From the NCBI RefSeq assembly GCF_932526225.1, contig NC_064036.1, positions 3,659,501 through 3,723,500 of the forward strand: a stretch of DNA of 64,000 nt, in the 5' to 3' direction. This document shows positions 1 through 12,400 of this stretch, in pieces. Position 1 is the first letter of the stretch, and each line of letters starts with the position of its first letter. The position numbers and the translations under genes were made by a program. Source of the DNA: Nematostella vectensis (Eukaryota > Cnidaria > Anthozoa > Actiniaria > Edwardsiidae). The notes under the pieces were generated by a model. That model worked only from the letters and a program-made list of their open reading frames with translations, searched no databases and was not told the origin of the DNA.

Positions 1-209
1 ATTGATTTTATTTCCTTTTTCCCCATTTTACCTCCACCACAAATTCATCTTTAAAGATTCATATTTAAAAAGGCGAAACCGCGCTATAGAAGGAATAGGA
101 CCAGGAAAGTATACGGATGAGTGACAAGTGAAGGTCTAAATGCGCTGGTCACGCTTCTTTTATGGTGCGGTTTCACGTTTAAACTTCTTTTTTTTTTGTT
201 ATCATGCAG

Positions 210-431
210 TGAACTTGACAACATGTCAGTTGGAAAAACAAAAGGCTGATGACCAGCTGTCTGGTGATGTACCAATTGGTGGTCTTTTTGTGCCTCGGTG
301 TGCCGACGACGGAAGCTACCTTCCCGTCCAGTGCCACGACTCGGTTGGTCAGTGCTGGTGTGTGGACAAGAACGGGCTAGAGATAGATGGGACACGCATG
401 CGCGGAACGCCCAAATGCAACGTTACTATTG
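210..431 (+). CDS. Gene A exon 1 (of those visible): TY1
   Basis: Acceptor ATGCAG|TG at 209, donor G|GTAGGT at 432, phase 1-1. Thyroglobulin type-1 signature with [19 protein letters not shown] and PKC Cys spacing. An upstream exon must exist because the first codon is split. Confidence 0.85.
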
Positions 432-3400
432 GTAGGTCATCAGCCAAGCGATAGAGATAATGTACTACAATGTGTTTTGGGTTTAGAAGAAAAGAATAGT
501 GAAGATATGGATAGTAACATTATGAGATTCAACTTACATGTTAGTTTTTTCGTAATGACAGCAAAAAAGTAGCGTGGTTAGCTTCCCCTATTTATTTTGT
601 TTTATGGTGTCACAATGTTCGACGAACCGAATTTGTTTTATAACGATACAGAGAAAAACAAGACGCACTGCCAGAAGAAACTAGAAAAAGCCCTTGGAGC
701 AGAGGGTGTGGCCCCACCTGGTCGCTTCGTACCCCTCTGCAACGACGACGGTAGTTACGCGGACGTGCAGTGTCACGGATCAACAGGCTACTGCTGGTGT
801 GTCCACCCGGACAACGGACAAGAAGTGACAGGGACACGACAGAGAGGACAGCCCGACTGCTCCGACGCAGGTAAGTGAGCCAAGCGAGTTTCATACTGTT
901 TTATATATATTTTTTTTACTCTCAACCGGAATATCCAGTCAGTTTTTAATTTTACACTTTACCCAGCTCTAGTGTCCTGTGTACCGAACCAGCTAGACTT
1001 CGCAGTAATCAACGTTGGGCTTTATCTCGCTTTTGCATGCCACGTTTTCTGTTTGTGATAGTACAACGCGATCTTGTCATCCAAAAAGGTTAGATAAAAT
1101 TTTAGATGTTCAACTAAATTCTCTCATTTCTCCTTCCAGCTCTGAGCAAGTGCCAGCGGCATTACCGTGACAACCTGATCTACCCACCGATTGGTCGCTT
1201 CCTGCCCAAGTGTAAACCCAACGGTAACTACGATGAGGTGCAGTGCCACGGCTCCACAGGCTTCTGCTGGTGTGTGGATATGGACGGTGTGGAGCTATTA
1301 GGATCCAAGATAAGGGGACCGCCGAACTGCACTGCTTTGGGTAAGTTAAATAATAAAAAATGGAGCCCTTGTCACACCCTAATTGTTTGTGTGTTTTAGC
1401 TTATTTGGGTAGTTATGTTGGAAGAAGTCATGCTATTTGTAGACTAAAAAGCATAAGCTTTGTAGGCATTCTAGATTACTCTGGTAATTCATAAATCTTC
1501 AAAAGTCAACCTTTTTTAGCCAAATTCGATGATAAACGTCCCATGGAGACGTAAAAACATCCTTTTGTTCTTTAGGGGATGGTCAGTTTTTTATCAGAAA
1601 ACTCACCCCCTCCACACCACTTTCCCCCCCCCCCCCCCCCCCCCCGGAAAAAATAGATCCACGTTTTCGAATTTAGCACCACTCCAAGAAAAATCCTGGG
1701 TACGGACCTGTGGTAGTATCCAGTCGGTGACGTATACTGTTGCCGTTGTCGTATTGATCGCGCAGTGATCGTTGTATTGGTTATGTCGTAGTGTCTGGTC
1801 CCCGTGCTGGGATGTGTCCTATGCCATGGAAGGGGCTCACCGGGGCTTGTGATTACCGCGGTGACATGTGTGACAAGGACACCGACTGCCAAATGCCACA
1901 GAAATGCTGCTTCAACGGATGCCAGAAGGACTGCGTCAAGCCAGGTAAGGCTGGTAAGGATAGCCAGCAGTTATGCATAAGTACAACAAGTACATAGCGT
2001 TGAAGACGCGACGGATAGAATTGTCTCTGATGTAAAATGGATGTTGAAGTCAAGGTGGTAGAATGGATCATCGGCTCCTTTGCTTTCGCGCGTTTGAAAA
2101 CATTTTCGTTCCCTTAAGACGACTCTTTGCGTTTACCTAGGTGCTAACAAGACCGTGTGTCAAAGTCAGTTGGAGGCCGCTCTTGGTCCAGACGGCATCG
2201 CCTCTCCCGGCCGCTTCGTCCCCCTTTGCACCTCAGAGGGAAAGTTTGCGGACGTGCAGTGTCATGGATCAACAGGCTACTGCTGGTGTGCCCACCCGGA
2301 CAACGGACAAGAAGTGATCGGGACACGACAGAGAGGACAACCGGACTGCTCCGACGTAGGTTAGTGGGTCAAGTGTGCTTAGATGTGCCGTGTAGACATT
2401 GTTATTCAAGCTTTTCTGTTGATATGGACGAAAATGACAAATTACATATCGAATAGCCTCGGTAAAGTTTTTAGAACATTCTCAAAATGAAAGCTGTTTT
2501 TGAGGGTATTGAATTGATGATACAACAGTTTTTTTATATATATTTTCTTTGTACAAATAATATTTATTTTATTTTATTACATAAGTAGATAGAAGTAATT
2601 TGTTCTTCTCACGGTCAATATCTCGTTTCGACTTTTTCCAGGCAAATGGTCTGACTCAGTTCTAAGTCGATATTATCCAATGATTTATTTTTTAGCTCTG
2701 AGTAAGTGTCAGCGGCATTACCGTGACAACCTGATCTACCCACCGATTGGCCGCTTCCTTCCCACGTGTAAACCCGACGGTAACTACGAGAAGATGCAGT
2801 GTCACGGCTCCACAGGTTTTTGCTGGTGTGTGGACGCGGACGGAGCCGAGCTTGTTGGGTCCAGATTAAGAGGAAAACCTCTGTGCAACTCTAGCGGTAA
2901 ATATATATAGTCATCTAGCTTTACATGCTAGATCCGTGCAATGGACAGGAGTGAAGGGAATGACCTCGCTTTGACCTTGTGTCCGTCTATTTGGTTTTTA
3001 TTGTTGAGTGTAATTTTATATGTTTGAATGAAGTGTCTAAATAAAATAAATGAAGTATCAGAAAATACTTACTGCCTTACATTGACTCAATGTGGTTATA
3101 TTTTCTCCAATGTCTGTGGAATAGTCTGGTGTGTGAAAATGGTTACTTCCTATCATTGACCTATGTTATTATTTCTCTTAGATACGATGAAGTAAATTGT
3201 GCGAAAATCCTTACAACCTATTATTGATTATTGCACAACTTAGATCCTTGCGATAATGTGAGCTGCGATTACTACGCTCAGTGCCAGGTGGAGGATGACG
3301 GTAGTACTTCATGTAAGTGCCCGATCTTCTGCACCTACGAGTACATGCCTGTGTGTGGTACAGACGGCAAGACGTACGGCAACAAGTGTGAGATGCGAGC

Positions 3401-6400
3401 CAGCGCCTGCCTCAAGAGCACCATGGTCACTGTCGCCTACCCTGGGGAGTGCGAGTCAAACGGTAAACGAACATCTTGACACAATAAGATAAATCCTTTT
3501 CGCCCCTAGCACCTCAATCGTTCTACGTTCTTTCTCTCTCCCTCCCCATTTTATTGAATAAAGACGTTTAGGAGGACAAGGAGATTGAGACCTTGGGCAT
3601 TGGATTTGAATCAGTTGCCATTAGTAAATAATATTCTTCTCGTGCTTATCAGACCCCTGCGGCAAGCGCCGCTGTGGTTTCTACGCGCAGTGTGAAGTTG
3701 TGAACGGATCTGCTCAGTGTGTCTGTCCGAGTATTTGTCCGCTCCACTATTCGCCGGTCTGTGGCTCGGACGGCAACATGTACAGTAACGAGTGCGCGAT
3801 GCGTGCAGCGGCATGCAAACAGCAGAAGATGATAACGCCCTCACTACCCTCTAAGTGCAGTAAGTACACGTGATGATTACGCCCTTATAAATAACATAAT
3901 TTGTCATCTAGTAAAGAAGATCCATCCTTTAATAATATAGTCCTCTGACAGTTTCCCGATGAACTTGAGTCAACATGAGTAAAGAGAGATAGGCCAAAGT
4001 GTAACGCAAGTGTTTGATTGCAGAGCTGGATGATCCTTGTGACGTCACGCTGTGTAGCCATCCTCTTCAGAAGTGCATCCTCGTTTCCGGGGTCCCTCGA
4101 TGCGAATGTCCCATGTTCAAGTGTTCGGCCAATCGATCCGATGTGTGCGGATCGGACAGGATGACCTACTCTAACGAGTGCACGCTGACCCAGACTGCAT
4201 GCCAAGAGAGCAAGAACTTGACAGTTGTGAGCCAAGGACCTTGCCCGCCTAATCCCAAGCTGGCTAGTGGTATGCGACTAAATAAGACTCCTCTTTCCTA
4301 GCAAGGTTAAGGCACTGGGATCTCTGGTGCTAAGCGAACACAAAAGTATTTTGACACGAGCCAATAGATGGATGGGTGCTAACCGTACCGTAAACATCGT
4401 AAAACTTTGGTGATCGCTATGTTTTCTGAGCCGGTACCTTATTAAGAAAGCTAGTTGTGTATATATGTATCTTGCCAAATTTGAAACCGTTGAGACCTAC
4501 TTCTATCTATCTCCTCTAGAATCCTACTCCCTTCTTGAATTCTAGTCGCAGGTGTAATCCTCTCTATTTTGTATTTCTAGGCCAACCCCTGGATCCATGT
4601 GAAATCTCCCTGTGCAGTCACCCTCAGCACACGTGCCATAACATCGACAACACTGCCGTATGCAAGTGTCGACAGATGATGACCGCGGACTATACGCCCG
4701 TGTGCGCGTCAGACGGGAAAACCTACCCTAACCGCATGTCCATGGAGAACGCAGGATGCGAGAAGAACATGATCTTGAGGATCGTCAGCCAGGGAGAATG
4801 TGAGATGTCGTATTTTTATTCCTAGTTGTCTATTGAGTATTTTAGTATGCGCGCCGGCTATAGACTTCCATTCGCCCGTTTTTACTTCGTCAAGGACAAT
4901 TTTAACCAAAATTCTGTGCTTAGTCTCTGCGATCCTTCGCACAGAAAATGTTTATATTGTATATTTTACATAAACAACACACAAGGTGTGAGGAGTGACG
5001 CGTACCAGTTTATTGGAGACGATATTACAAGTATAGATGTAATGTAAAATATACAAACATGTTCATGTTTGTAGAAGACTGGGGAAAAACAACCCCGGAA
5101 AAAAAAACGACACGTTATGCAAACTGGTAAGGTCAAGTGAAAGACGAATGTAATTAGCTAAATATATAGGCATGAGTGAACCTCTAGGGAACGCGCAAGG
5201 CGCGAATTCCGAATGCCCAACATAAACACATTTATTAAAATGGCATTCGGTAGACTGTTTATTATGTGGATATTCTCTACGTGGAAAGTGAGTAACCGGG
5301 ATTGTCGCATTACATTATCGGTCAACTTCATCAAATTAGCCCTCCACGACTCTCCAACATCTATTGGCCTTCAACAAAAGCCCAGCGCGACAAAAAAAAA
5401 AAAAAAAGCCGATGTGCCCTTATGGCGTCTTTAAGCCTTACGTTGACGCTGTTTTACGCGCCTTCCTTTGCCATCTTACTCGTCTTGTAATTTCCACACA
5501 GGCCCAAAGGCGGTGGACCCATGTGAGATTACCCTGTGTGACAAGGGAAAGAGGTGCTTGCTTGTTAACGGGACGGCCACGTGCGAGTGCTTCAGTGCGT
5601 GTCCCGATATCTACGACCCCGTGTGCGCGTCTAACGGCAAGACCTACTCGAACAGGTGCGACATGGACGCGGACGCCTGCATCCGGGACACCAAGCTCAC
5701 GGTCGTCAGCCAAGGCGCTTGTGGTCAGTCAACTAAGTATTAAGCGAAGCTTAGTGTGGCGTATAGAATATATAAGAATTGATAAAGTTGCCCTGGGCAT
5801 TACAAACACTAACGCCTTACTATCTGTAACGTTGTAGAGTCGATTTTGATTGAAGAAAACTCGAATTGAAATATCCATGTTGTTGTACTCTTAGCTAAGT
5901 TGGGCAAGTGTCCGAAGCCATGGAAGGGACTGTCCGGAATGTGCGACAAGCGCGGCAGCATGTGCGATGCGGACGACCAGTGTCCCGGACAGCATAAATG
6001 CTGCTTCAACGGTTGCCAGAAAGACTGCGTGCTCATGACAGGTGGGAAATACCGGCGTCACCTGTGAGAATGGCAATAATTAGAAACGCTCGATCTCTCG
6101 AAGCGGGCACAGGAACCGAAAATTTCCGTTTAAGCTTTTTCCTTTTTTTCTGCGGACAATCCCACTAAGTGGCATTTTTGTCAATTATATTGGTGCATGC
6201 TTACAAGCAAATTAAATGTACTGATAATGGTCTTATCTTCCTTGCAGATGCTCTAGTCTGTCCTAAGCCATGTGGCCCTAATGCAGAGTGTGTGGAATTC
6301 ATGAACAGTGAGAGACGCTGCCTGTGTAAGCCTGGCTTTGTGCAAGTCGGCATGGAGTGCAAAGGTACGTGATTTTGAACAGGGCGACACCATACAGGTT

Positions 6401-9400
6401 ATGTTAGAAAGAACGATGTCTGTAGTATGTAAAACATTACGAAAGGTTTAAGGATGTTCGTAGTCTATACAGCTAGGACGAAAGAAAAAGGAAGAAAATT
6501 GATGAAGGGTGAAGGATTATAGCACATAACTATTTCAAAAAATCATTAAGTTAAAGGTGTATCTGAGAGATACTGCGGCCGATAGCAGTGTGACGAGACC
6601 CATGATATCTTCAAATGAAAAATATACTGTGTGAAGCTATGGAACACCTTAAGGGATGAGGGTAGGAAGGGGGCTAATAGAATTTTTAGTATTTTTTTGT
6701 ATTTCTTATAAGATGAAAGAAGCGAGAAAGATTTAAATTGTATATTTCCCCACTCAACAGAAAACCCATGTAATCTCATCGACTGTGGTCCCTATTCCAA
6801 ATGTTACGTGAACAACGGCGTTGCAGTGTGTAAGTGCCCCCCGTCGATATGCAGCCCTGTCATTTCTCCTGTGTGTGGATCGGACGGCAAGATCTACAAG
6901 GATGACTGCGAGTTAAGGAAAACCGCCTGCGAGTCCAAGAAGAATATTGTTGTGGCAGATAAGGACTCTTGTAGTAAGTGGAAGCGAGGCTATTTATTCT
7001 GTTTTAGTGTTTAACCACCCGTTATTATATAGGCATGTAGAAGTGTAGTAAACTACGTTACGGAGATCAGGCGCGTAGCAGGGATTTACTGAGGGGATGT
7101 ACGAAGATATAGATATCCTGAGGGGAGGGGACTCGCAGGTATAGATATTCTCAGGGGAGGATGGTACGCAGGTCTAGATAGTCTCAGGGGCTTCACAGGT
7201 CTAGATATTCTCATGGGGGGTCGAAGGTCTTTTCTAAGGGGGGGGGGTGGGTCGCATGTCTAGATATTCTTAGGGTTGCGCAGGTCTAGATATTTTAAGG
7301 AGGGGTGCACAGGTCTAGAAATTCTCATGGGGGCTGCACAGGTCTAGATGTTCTCATGGGGGTGCACAGGTATAGATATTCTGAAGAGGGGGTCGAAGGT
7401 CTATTCTAAGGGGGGTGGTGCGCATGTCTAGATATTCTTAGGGGTGCGCAGTCCTAGATATTCTCTTGGGGGTTGCACAGGTATATATATATATAATTTT
7501 TAACGTGTGTACAATCGTGTAATTCTCTTTAAATAATAAACCCCTTCATAACGGCCAATGGGCGAGAGGGCTGCGCCCTAGCTATTCACTGGGAAGCTAT
7601 AAAAATATTGCAGACTGCATTTTAACGCACCCAAATAGCGTCTAGTTCTGCTAGCTAATTGTTCGTTAAACACGGCCGCCTTTGCAAAGCTTCAGCAGGT
7701 CAATGTTCCAGGTCTACCCTAGAAAGTGGGCAGGGGCGGGCGGAGAACCGAAGTAGAGAAAAACGAAGTTTATATCTCATGCAACAATGTTTGTTTCAGC
7801 AAGCTCCTAATAGCTCGATTCCTACCGGTGTGCTTTTAAATAATGGTTATTTGAGTCCTAACATGTTGATAATAGCAAGGCTGCCTCAAGCCTAATTATT
7901 ATGGCGCGTGTGATCCACAGAAGCTCAAGATCCATGCGAGATCTCTCTGTGCAGTCACCCCCTGCAGACCTGCATCAACATGAACGGCTCTGCCGCTTGT
8001 GTATGCCAGCCACGCCCATGCACGGCGGACTACAGACCTGTGTGCGCGTCCGACGGACAGACATACCCTAACGTGTGCACCATGGACTCCGCCGGCTGCC
8101 AGAAGAGCATGAACTTGAAGGTTGTTAGGAACGGGACGTGTGTTAGGAAGGGTGAGTAGGGAGCTGTTAGGATGTATTTTCACGATACCGCGAACACAAA
8201 TAACAAAGGACTGTGAGTACAAACGAGTACAAGCGAACTATTTAGAGCGCTTATAACAATGCTAGCGGAGCACCATACTTAAGAAAACGTGGTATACAAG
8301 AAAAATATGGTAGCAAATATAATATAATCATATTTCATGATATAGAATCGTAAGGCAACTGATATTGAAAGAGGTCATGAGTGTCGAAGTGGTGTGAAAC
8401 AGGACGGTCACGTGTTGTGTGACGTCATCGATGACGTCATAAATTTGTCAATATCTCATGGCAGAAACACCATACAACTAAACTTAGAGGCCTGTCATGT
8501 AGTTCAAGGAGAAAGTCACGTGATGTGTGACGTCATAGGTAGCGTCAAAAGCAGTAGAAAATCTTAACATTGTAATCATTGAACGAAAATAAGCAAATTG
8601 AAGGTTTGGAGCTCCGCTTTTAGGCAGTGCCTAAATCTATGTGCTTCCCTTAAAGAGCCCAAGAACCCGTGCGGGAACATCAAATGCACCCACAAACAGC
8701 AGCAGTGTGTCGTCAGGTCCGGCGAGCCCATGTGCGAGTGCGTTGTGAACGAGTGCCCCAAGAATTCGTCCAAAGTGTGTGGCTCGGACGGGTGGACTTA
8801 CGACAACGAGTGCTTCCTAAAGCTGTACACGTGCAGACAGGGCAAGGACGTCAAGGTCCAACAGATGGGCGAGTGTCCAGCCAAGATAAGTAAGTCTCGT
8901 TAACGAACTTTTAAATCCCGAATTCCTAGTTTCCAGCCAAGATAATTAAGTCTCGTTGAGGAGCTTTTACACTCGAATTCCTAAGCCAAGATCAGTAAGT
9001 CTCGTTAACGAACTTTTACACCCGAATTCCTAGTTTCCAGCCAAGATCAGTAAGTCTCGTTAACGAACTTTTAAATCCCGAATTCCTAGTTTCCAGGCAA
9101 TATCAGTAAGTCTCGTTAACGAACTTTTAAATCCCGAATTCCTAGTTTCCAGGCAATATCAGTAAGTCTCGTTAACGAACTTTTAAATCCCGAATTCCTA
9201 GTTTCCAGCGAAGATCAGTAAGTCTCGTTAACGAACTTTTACACCCGAATTCCTAGTTTCCAGCGAAGATCAGTAAGTCTCGTTAACGAACTTTTACACC
9301 CGAATTCCTAGTTTCCAGCCAAGATAAGTAAGTCTCGTTTACGAGCTTTTACACTCGAATTCCTAGTTTCCAGCCAAGATAATTAAGTCTCGTTAAGGAG

Positions 9401-12400
9401 CTTTTACACTCGAATTCCTAAGCCAAGATCAGTGAGTCTCGTTAACGAACTTTTACACTCGAATTCCTAGTTTCCAGCCAAGATAAGTAAATCTCGTTAA
9501 GGAGCTTTTACACTTGAATTCCTAAGCCAAGATCAGTAAGTCTCGTTAACGAACTTTTACACCCGAATTCCTAGTTTCCAGGCAAGATCAGTTATGTCTC
9601 GTTAACGAACTTTTACACCCGAATTCCTAGTTTCCAGCCTCATTTGGTCTCATTTGGGAATAGCGCGTTGTCAATAGCCCCAAAGCGAATTAACACCCCC
9701 AAAGGTTGATTTACTACGAGTTTTTTACAAACCAGACATTTAGATAGATCCTGGTAGGTAGCGCAACAACGAATGCGTGTCTATTTGATTAATTTTGATT
9801 TACTTTCCTTTTATGATAATCAATATTTGACGCACCATTTTCAGGCGTGTCGCAAGACCCGTGCGATATCTCGCTGTGTACACACCCACAGCACAAGTGC
9901 CGCGTTCTGGTGAATAACACTGCCGAGTGCGTGTGTCGTACGGTCACCACTCTAGAGTACCGGCCCGTGTGCGCATCTGACGGCAAGATCTACCCAAACC
10001 GCATGACCATGGAGAACGCAGGATGCGAGAAAAACATGGTGCTGAGGGCCGTCAGTCAAGATCAGTGTAAGTCAGATCTCATTATCGAACCCCGTGCAAA
10101 CAGTGCCGACACAAGCCAAGATTACAGGCACCGCAACATTGACCGCACACACATACACAAAGAAAGATGCTTGGCTAACTACCCCCCCCCTCCTCTTATC
10201 CCAACATGGTGTACAAATAGCGCCAGAATGGCCAACAATTCTACCTGTTTTGGACAGCAGTACTTGCGCAGGGCTTCAGATTAACCAGGGCACGTAACAT
10301 AGCGTTAGCGATCATGTTGTCGTCTCTCGCATGATTTCCAATACAAGAAACAATCTGTGATTGAATCCTTGATAAGTAGATCGACAGACCCATCTCTTAG
10401 CTGCGCAAACATCATTAAGTCATTAAGCATCGCTAGCGCAACCCCCTCCTCGATCTACAGACTGTATATTAACAGCGCAATCATCATTCACTTTCGCTAG
10501 CGCCACCTCTAAATCAGTCAACAAAAAGGGAAAATGCTTGGGGAAGCACATCGCTCGAACATGGTGAAGAAAGACTAAAGCATGACTGTTTTACCTCCCC
10601 GACCTGACCCCCCTTCCCCCGCAAATATGTCACGTATTTTTGCCAAACCCAATGTTGATGCTGTTTGCAAATTCATTCATTATAGGTTAGAATAAAACCA
10701 TGTGTATAATTCCTTAGCTGGTATCACTGCTCATCTCTAGGTACCCCCGATCCATGTAGCCTGTCCCTATGCAGCCACCCCGTCCAGCAGTGCAGGATGG
10801 TAAATAACACGCCCACCTGCCAGTGCCCTATGGCGGTCACCGCTGACTACAACCCAGTGTGCGGCTCAGACGGCAGGACGTACCCCAACAGAGCCAGCAT
10901 GGAGGTCCAGGGCTGCCTCAAGAACACAGTACTGAAGATCGTCAGCCAGGGAGAGTGCCGCAGTAAGTAAAACACATCGACTCCTCTTTCAGGGCATATT
11001 AAAGACAGCAGCGAAACTACTCGTCTTCTTAGCAGCCCCTTTTAGTGTCACGTCGTGCGGTTGCTATAGCAGCCTACGTATTTACGGGCTGCCAAATGAA
11101 TGTATTTGGGGCGTGCACCCAGATCTCTTATCCCTGAATTTGTCATTGCCCTCCCACTCAACCCTAAGGTCCGCTCCAATAATAAACTTAATACCTTTAA
11201 ACCTACAAAATACCTAAAAAAAAGACCAAATACCAAAGATTAAAAGGCGGTCTAAATACGTAAACGAAACCCAGCTCGAAATTCTGGCTACACTCCTGTA
11301 TACATGTGATATGTTCGGCTGGATGGTTGTTAGTACAAAATGTTATATGAGGAAAGTTTTGAGACATCTCAGGATTCGATGCAATTTTTCCTGTTTCTTA
11401 CGTAGAACTTGATTACCAAAATACGCACGTGTGGGAGGAATTTAACGCAACCAAAATAATTGAGCTTTCCCCCTATGGAATTTTAAATGCGAAACATTAT
11501 ACTTCTTAATGCGTCGTAATCGGTGTTTAGTTTTTCTTAAGTAACGCACACTAGAGAGTGCAAAAAAAGCATGTAAAGTACGAAAGCAAATCGATTCGGA
11601 AAAGTTTTTTTTGCAAGTGTTGGAAATCTCACACAGAGCAGTTACCAATTTAATTACGTGAAACAATAAAGACCTTTGCAAATAAATGGTTTCAACAAGA
11701 CTTCCGTGGTGATAATCAAGAGCACATTAGAAATGTTAAACGTCTGTTATGTTGAATAAATAGTTAAATCTCCTTGAAAATCCGTTCAACTGCCGCTTTC
11801 ACTTTCGGTCACTGACCATTCCACTGGATTTGGGAATGGCAAACGCGATCCAACATAGCCATTTGATAAATTCCAATTCTAGTTGAAACCGTTTGCCAGG
11901 GGTTAATATCATGACTGAGGCATTGAAGTTTTACACTGAAATATCTAAATTATTAAAACTTTGTGAATCGTGATTGAGAAAAAAGCTTAGTTGTCTTCGT
12001 TTCTATTTTATAGGTTATTTTTTTTTATTGTTTCTCAGATAATTGGATTTTTGCTCTCGTGGAAGGGAGATGCGATTTGTTTCGGTGGTCTGCCCGTTGC
12101 AAAAGGTTGCACTAGCAGATGTTTTGCTATTACTAATAAAATGCTTCCCACATGCAAAGTACAAGTTACAAAAGACTAGGATTAAATTCTGATTCGTAAC
12201 GAGAAAATTGTACGAGAAAATCTGACGTAACTGCCCAACTAAAGATTATATTTCGAAGTGACTGTGATGTTATGTAGTCACTTGGCATAATGCTTGCTCG
12301 TGACATATATCTACTTTAATGTAACCAACTAACAAATTGAACACAATGTTTTCTATTACCAAGCAATGGCAATTTCCAAAAATTGAAACAATACCATAAT

